From: Theropithecus gelada
Taxonomy: Eukaryota > Chordata > Mammalia > Primates > Cercopithecidae
NCBI RefSeq assembly: GCF_003255815.1
Contig: NC_037673.1
Coordinates: forward strand, 8,535,236 to 8,599,235
Length of the DNA stretch: 64,000 bases
Direction of reading: 5' to 3'
The position numbers and the translations under genes were made by a program. Each line of letters opens with the position of its first letter. Position 1 is the stretch's first letter. Positions 59,621-64,000 of this stretch are shown here, in pieces. The notes below the pieces were generated by a model. It was not told the origin of the DNA. It saw only the letters and a list, made by a program, of their open reading frames with translations, and did not search any database.

Positions 59621-60588
59621 TAACTGTTAGTGTTGAGAATGGGGAGTACTAAGCATCAGCCCTGAGAACAATTACGGGTTGTAGACATAGACTTCCTTAC
59701 CCTCCATTGGTAGCAGTAATGGATTTTTTTCCTCAATAATAAGAATCAATTCCTCCACCAGGCAGAGCAACTTCATTTTCTCTCTGTTGGAATAAAAAGG
59801 CCAAAATGTCCAGATAGCAGTCTCATTTTCCAATGCAGTGAATTCTCACCCTTTAGGAAACAGGACCTCAAAACCAGTAGATCTCTGGGCCAAAAAGCGA
59901 AGCTTTTGCAAGCTGGCTATTAGGAATAATTTTGAGAGGAGATGGACCACCTTCTACACCTTGATGCTTAGACTCATGTATTCTGCCTCTGGAAGGAGAG
60001 AATATCATATAGTGATCTCCAATTCAAAAACTATACTTCATCTTATAAAACAGAATGTCATTCTCTTTGGGCATTCTGCTCAAACTGGTACCATGACTGA
60101 GTCCCTAGTAAACCATCCCACTGTGCAATTAGACCATCTGCTTCCAGGAAATGTGATAAGACCAGTTAATTCTATGCACATCAGCCCATTGCTGTACTTA
60201 TTGCTGTGAAGTGAGTTCCAGATCAGAAGCATTATTGTGCAGAATACCATGCTGATGGATAAGAATTCTGTAAGTCTATGCATGGTGCTGCTGACAAGGA
60301 AAATTGATATTCAGTATGTGGCTATTTCAGTGAGGATGTTTATATTATTACTCATATGTACATGTTTTTATAAATATGAAATTGAATACTCTTTAACTTA
60401 TTTTTCCTTTCTTAGCATTCTACGTAACTTTGTTCCATGCAACAAATTGTTGCATATTCTTCATCATATTGAGTGGTTCCAAAGTTTGCATGTCAGGAAT
60501 GTCCAGTTTTTGCTTGTGGGAAGTTAGGTGAATTCCGAGTGTTTCATTACAAACAAGGCTGTGATGACGATCTTTGTAAGTCTGTCTT
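59621..60588. other. Unassigned; 123-codon open frame
   Basis: The plus frame 59838-60209 starts MNSHPLGNRTSKPVDLWAKK. The sequence has the texture of an old LTR-retroelement interior, but I cannot name it, and I see no protease, RT or envelope signature. Chance or decayed coding sequence is equally possible. Confidence 0.35.
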
Positions 60589-60600
60589 AAGACATTTCCC

Positions 60601-60907
60601 GGCCGGGCGCGGTGGCTCACGCCTGTAATCCCTGCACTTTGGGAGGCCGAGGCGGGCGGATCACGAGGTCAGGAGATCGAGACCATCCTGGCTAACAAGG
60701 TGAAACCCCGTCTCTACTAAAATACAAAAAAAATTAGCCGGGCGCGGTGGCGGGCGCCTGTAGTCCCAGCTACTCGGGAGGCTGAGGCAGGAGAATGGCG
60801 CGAACCCGGGAGGCGGAGCTTGCAGTGAGCCGAGATGGTGCCACTGCACTCCAGCCTGGGGGACAGAGTGAAGACTCCGCCTCAAAAAAAAAAAAAAAAA
60901 AAAAAAA
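60601..60907 (+). mobile_element. AluY with 12-bp TSD
   Basis: Full-length Alu from GGCCGGGCGCGGTGGCTCAC to a pure A-tail of more than 20. The GAGAATGGCGCGAACCCGGG, GGAGCTTGCAGTGAGCCGAG and GGCGGGCGGATCACGAGGTC bases are AluY diagnostics. The TSD AAGACATTTCCC occurs at 60589-60600 and again at 60906-60917, where its first As overlap the tail. The target TCTTAAGA fits L1-endonuclease preference. Few differences from the AluY pattern suggest a relatively young insertion. Confidence 0.97.
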
Positions 60908-60917
60908 GACATTTCCC

Positions 60918-62175
60918 ATAATTGAAGTTACAGGGCCGATGTCTGGCACATTCTTGAGGCTTTTGATTTGATGGTTAAATTATTCTTTGGAAACATTATT
61001 CCAGTTTATATTTCCATCTCATTTCCAAATACCTTCACCAGTGCTAGGGGAAAATTATCTGTTTTTTTAAAAAAGTCTTTGTCGGTTTTAGAAGTGAAGT
61101 CATTCTGGAATTGTGAAAGATGCCGAGAACTTGTATGTATCTAATTCGGAGAAGGAGTGGTCCATCTGCATGAATGGTGGGAGACATCTCAACCAAGAGA
61201 TCACAGGAAATAGTTATTGGGCAGTGACATGGCTATGTGAAATAATGATGTAGTTGGCAGCCATTGCATTGAAAAGTTTCCTCTGTGTTAGTGATGGAGC
61301 ATCTGTCTTTTCTTCAAGGGCCTCCAGTTATTTGTGGAAGTCCATAGAGGGAACCTATGGACCTGTGTGTCCTCGTAAACGTACAAGTCTGCCTCTTTTC
61401 CCTTCTCTCTGGGTAATTTCTCAGGGGCCTATGAGCTCTGCCTGCAAAGTCTCTGGAAAATCCTCTTGCTTCCCATGCCTCCTGAGAACACTGAAGACCC
61501 AGAGTAGGTCTTAGAGCTTCTGGGCATCTAGGTTGAAGGCTGGTGCTGTGTAGAGGCTCAGAGGGAAAAGGGGCTGCCTCCAGTTCTCAGAGAGAACTTT
61601 GGGTGGCATGGTTGTGCTTTAGCTACTGACTTTCGAGTGTTACCAGCATACTATGCAGAACCATTTGTAAACCAGGCTTGAGTCTGTACTTTCTCAGTCA
61701 ATTGCTCCTAAGGAATTTCCCAAGAAGCCATAGGAATAAATTGAGGGAAAGGAAGCAGGGCACCAGAGTCAGTGATGAAGGATTTGGAGCCACCTGCTCA
61801 TGGGACAAAACTTATTGTGAAAGTTTTTACGGAAAAGTATCATAACCCATTGATGAAAATTATACAGAATATTCTACAGTGTAACAGAGAAAAAAATTTC
61901 ATGGTCAATTAAAAAATGAGATAAAGTAGCCTACACAAACCAATTCTTCTCTTCAAAAATTAATTACCTAAATACACCCAGTAATTAAATAGAAAATATT
62001 ATACTTATTTAATTAATCTGAATCTAGATGAATCATGTAAAAATGAAACATTACTTACATCGAATAAAAGGTTCATTAAGTTCAAAGCCTATCTTTAATG
62101 GTTAAACCAATCAAAGAAAAAACTTCAAGGGAAGAAAAGAAATAACATACCTCTTCTCATATATAAAGCAGATTC
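60918..62175. other. Unassigned DNA
   Basis: I recognise no gene. An 86-codon frame at 61254-61514 has no known homology. 61860-62050 is very AT-rich. Confidence 0.4.
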
Positions 62176-62217
62176 TTTTTTTTTTTTTTTTTTTTTTTTT
62201 TGAGACGGAGTCTCACT
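62176..62217 (-). mobile_element. Alu 3'-end stub
   Basis: A T-run of about 26 (62176-62201) is followed by only GAGACGGAGTCTCACT, the reverse complement of the last Alu bases. Then unrelated sequence begins (ATGCTGTCCCATGG). It is an Alu that was 5'-truncated to about 16 bp, or one cut by a deletion. I found no convincing TSD. Confidence 0.8.
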
Positions 62218-63664
62218 TTTTATGCTGTCCCATGGGTACTGACAGTGCTGTGACCTGGGAACATTTGGAGGACGGGCTGAATCAGAAAGGGGCAAAGGAC
62301 TGTTGCATATCAAAGGACTGTTTGAAGAGCAATTTAGGATATAACGCTCATCTCATTTTATTGACTTCCCAGGCAACAAGTGCCCTTCAGCACCAGGTCA
62401 CAGAAAAAAGAAACAGTTCATCTAGATATCTTCCTAAGTTAGAGAATCATCCACAGCAATTTTTAGCAACAATTATCCTGGAAGACAGAAATTTACAAGC
62501 ACTGAATTAGGAAGCAAATGTGACTCTGGTTGAAACTGGAATGAAAACAAACAACAACAACAACAAATAAAAGAAACAATAGGGACAGAAAATAAAAAAT
62601 ACAGGGAATCTCAGGTTGGAGAATTGTTCTCTTGACTTCTTTTCATATGATTATATTTTTGTTGGGGAAGCAAGGTGATGGGATGAATCTGTTCTTTCTA
62701 ATGTAGGCTATCAGAGGCTGAATTTGTCTACTATCTCTAGTTCAAGAAGTCTGTGGCAGAATTCTCATTTTGTGTACATGAAATAGACCTAGTACTGATG
62801 GTTTCCTGACAAGGAATGTCCACGTCTCCCATGGGTACCTTTTTAAGGATGAGATCTTGTGACCCATTCTTGTTTCCTTGTTCTCCCCTTGTTTGGTAAA
62901 GAAGTGGCATCTGCATTGTCCTATGGCTGAGAGTTTCTGGTTTTGTAAGTGGCCTAGGATGCATTCAACTACTGACCACTTCTTACCTTCATTACATTAT
63001 CTTCACATTTTTGTATCAATCTCAGCAAGAATACATAGCTGACTTTCTCCTGGATCTGATGTAATTGGTTATTAGCATTTTTGTTCTCTCTTGAATGTGC
63101 TTTTTCTTTTACTGATGTTTAATCTTCACTGCCATTGCATTTGTCATGAGTTTCTCTCATCTTGTGTAAAAACACTATCTAAAGTCTTAAAGTACACACA
63201 ACTATATTTAAGACTGCTATTACCAACGTGATTGTTTTTCTGTAGGTTAAATTACTGGGTTTTTAAAGCAATTAACTTGACCTGAATCTTCAGCCTCAAA
63301 AGCTGTACGTGTGCTATTAATATGTCCATCATCTTGTTCCAGGATAGAAGGTACTTCATGTACTGAAGTCTCATTCAGGGTCCATTAACTCAGAGTTCAC
63401 TGGAGTCAGGCGTGCTGTGCTGAATGTTCCCCTGACAACCTCTGTAAGAAAAGGAGGCCCTGAAAAGTAATAACAATGCAAATAAAGAGCATTTTCTCCA
63501 AGTTAATAATAACACCAAACCTATATTGTCCTGGCTTTGCTTTTTAATAGTGTCTCAAATTCCAATGTGAAAGTGTGACACAAAATAAGATATAAGTACC
63601 TAAGAGGAATAAAGGCCAAATGTTTACAAAGAATTCCTTATATTCTAGGGATCATTCTAGGCCC
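62218..63664. other. Unassigned DNA
   Basis: I recognise no gene. A (CAA)n run of about five units lies near 62553-62568. The open frames at 62232-62510 (+) and 62737-62964 (-) match nothing I know. Confidence 0.4.
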
Positions 63665-64000
63665 AGTTTAGGCTGCCATAACAAAATACGTAGGCTGGGG
63701 GCTTAAGCAACAGAAGTGTATTCTTCCCAGTTCTGGAGGCTGGAAGTTCAGGGTCAGAGTGCTGGTAGGGCTGCTCCTGGTGAGGGCTCTGCTCCTGCCT
63801 TGCCAGTGCAGCCTTCTCGCTATGTTTCCATATAGAGGAAGGAGGGAGGTTTGGTCTTTCTGTCTCATCTCAAATCCCATTATCATTAACTCATCACATC
63901 TTCTCTTTATAAATCCCATCGTGGGGGTGCCTACCCTCATGAACTCACCTAACCCTTGTCCCTCCCACGGACCCTACCTCTAATACCATCACTTTGGGGG
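63665..64000 (-). mobile_element. MLT1-like LTR, cut by window end
   Basis: The plus strand reads TTTAGGCTGCCATAACAAAA, GCAACAGAAGTGTATTCTTC, CAGTTCTGGAGGCTGGAAGT and CTTCTCTTTATAAATCCCAT, then CCTACCTCTAATACCATCAC at the edge. This is an antisense MLT1-type LTR that continues beyond the window. Confidence 0.8.

Noticed and set aside
60661..60912. 83-codon minus frame
   Set aside because: Antisense AluY with its T-run. A standard Alu-derived frame.

Overview
The window reads as nuclear DNA from a catarrhine primate, most likely human or a close relative. It carries AluJ, AluS and AluY copies, primate L1PA/L1P and older L1M LINEs, MIR and L2 fossils, and MST/THE1/MLT1 LTRs, in AT-rich, CpG-poor sequence. 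I found no intact protein-coding gene, tRNA, rRNA or CRISPR array. All long open frames are chance frames or pieces of decayed retrotransposons. It looks like intergenic or deep intronic DNA.

Layout. 1-13.5 kb: mostly unassigned AT-rich DNA with a MaLR LTR, an MLT1 LTR, L2 and MIR remnants, a (TG)n tract, a perfect short hairpin (9763-9793) and a 154-bp inverted repeat (12091-12914). 13.5-18.8 kb: a near full-span minus-strand L1 with an MSTA LTR and an AluS nested inside, both with target-site duplications (TSDs). 21.3-23.3 kb: a 5'-truncated plus-strand L1 with a degraded 16-bp TSD. 25.3-29.0 kb: an L1M that keeps its 5'UTR and 3' end but has lost most of ORF2. 29.0-31.4 kb: an L1M fragment split by a MaLR LTR, then a striking inverted duplication (210-bp arms, 96% identical, 1015-bp spacer). 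33.8-34.6 kb: a minisatellite of about 22 units of 34-35 bp. 35.4-36.2 kb: a compound direct plus inverted repeat at the edge of a MIR. 36.9-40.4 kb: AluS, a 5'-inverted L1MA split by an MSTA LTR, a MIR and a solo LTR. 44.3-47.9 kb: an L1PA with a perfect 16-bp TSD, a complete 5' end, and an internal deletion that fuses ORF1 to ORF2. 48-54 kb: MIR fragments, an LTR and unassigned DNA. 54.9-58.4 kb: L2, then two L1M segments with an AluJ inside and a small opposite-orientation L1 piece. 59.2-59.6 kb: a 226-bp direct tandem duplication. 60.6-60.9 kb: a well-preserved AluY with a 12-bp TSD. The window ends inside an MLT1-like LTR.

No genes act together here. The value of the region is its record of nested insertions and local rearrangements. 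The best unexplained signals are the 30.0-31.4 kb inverted duplication, the 35.5-36.1 kb compound repeat, the 12.1-12.9 kb inverted repeat, and three L1s of different age that each lost a different internal part of ORF2 while keeping both ends. I see no convincing new functional system. Repeat family names come from memory of consensus sequences, without a database search.
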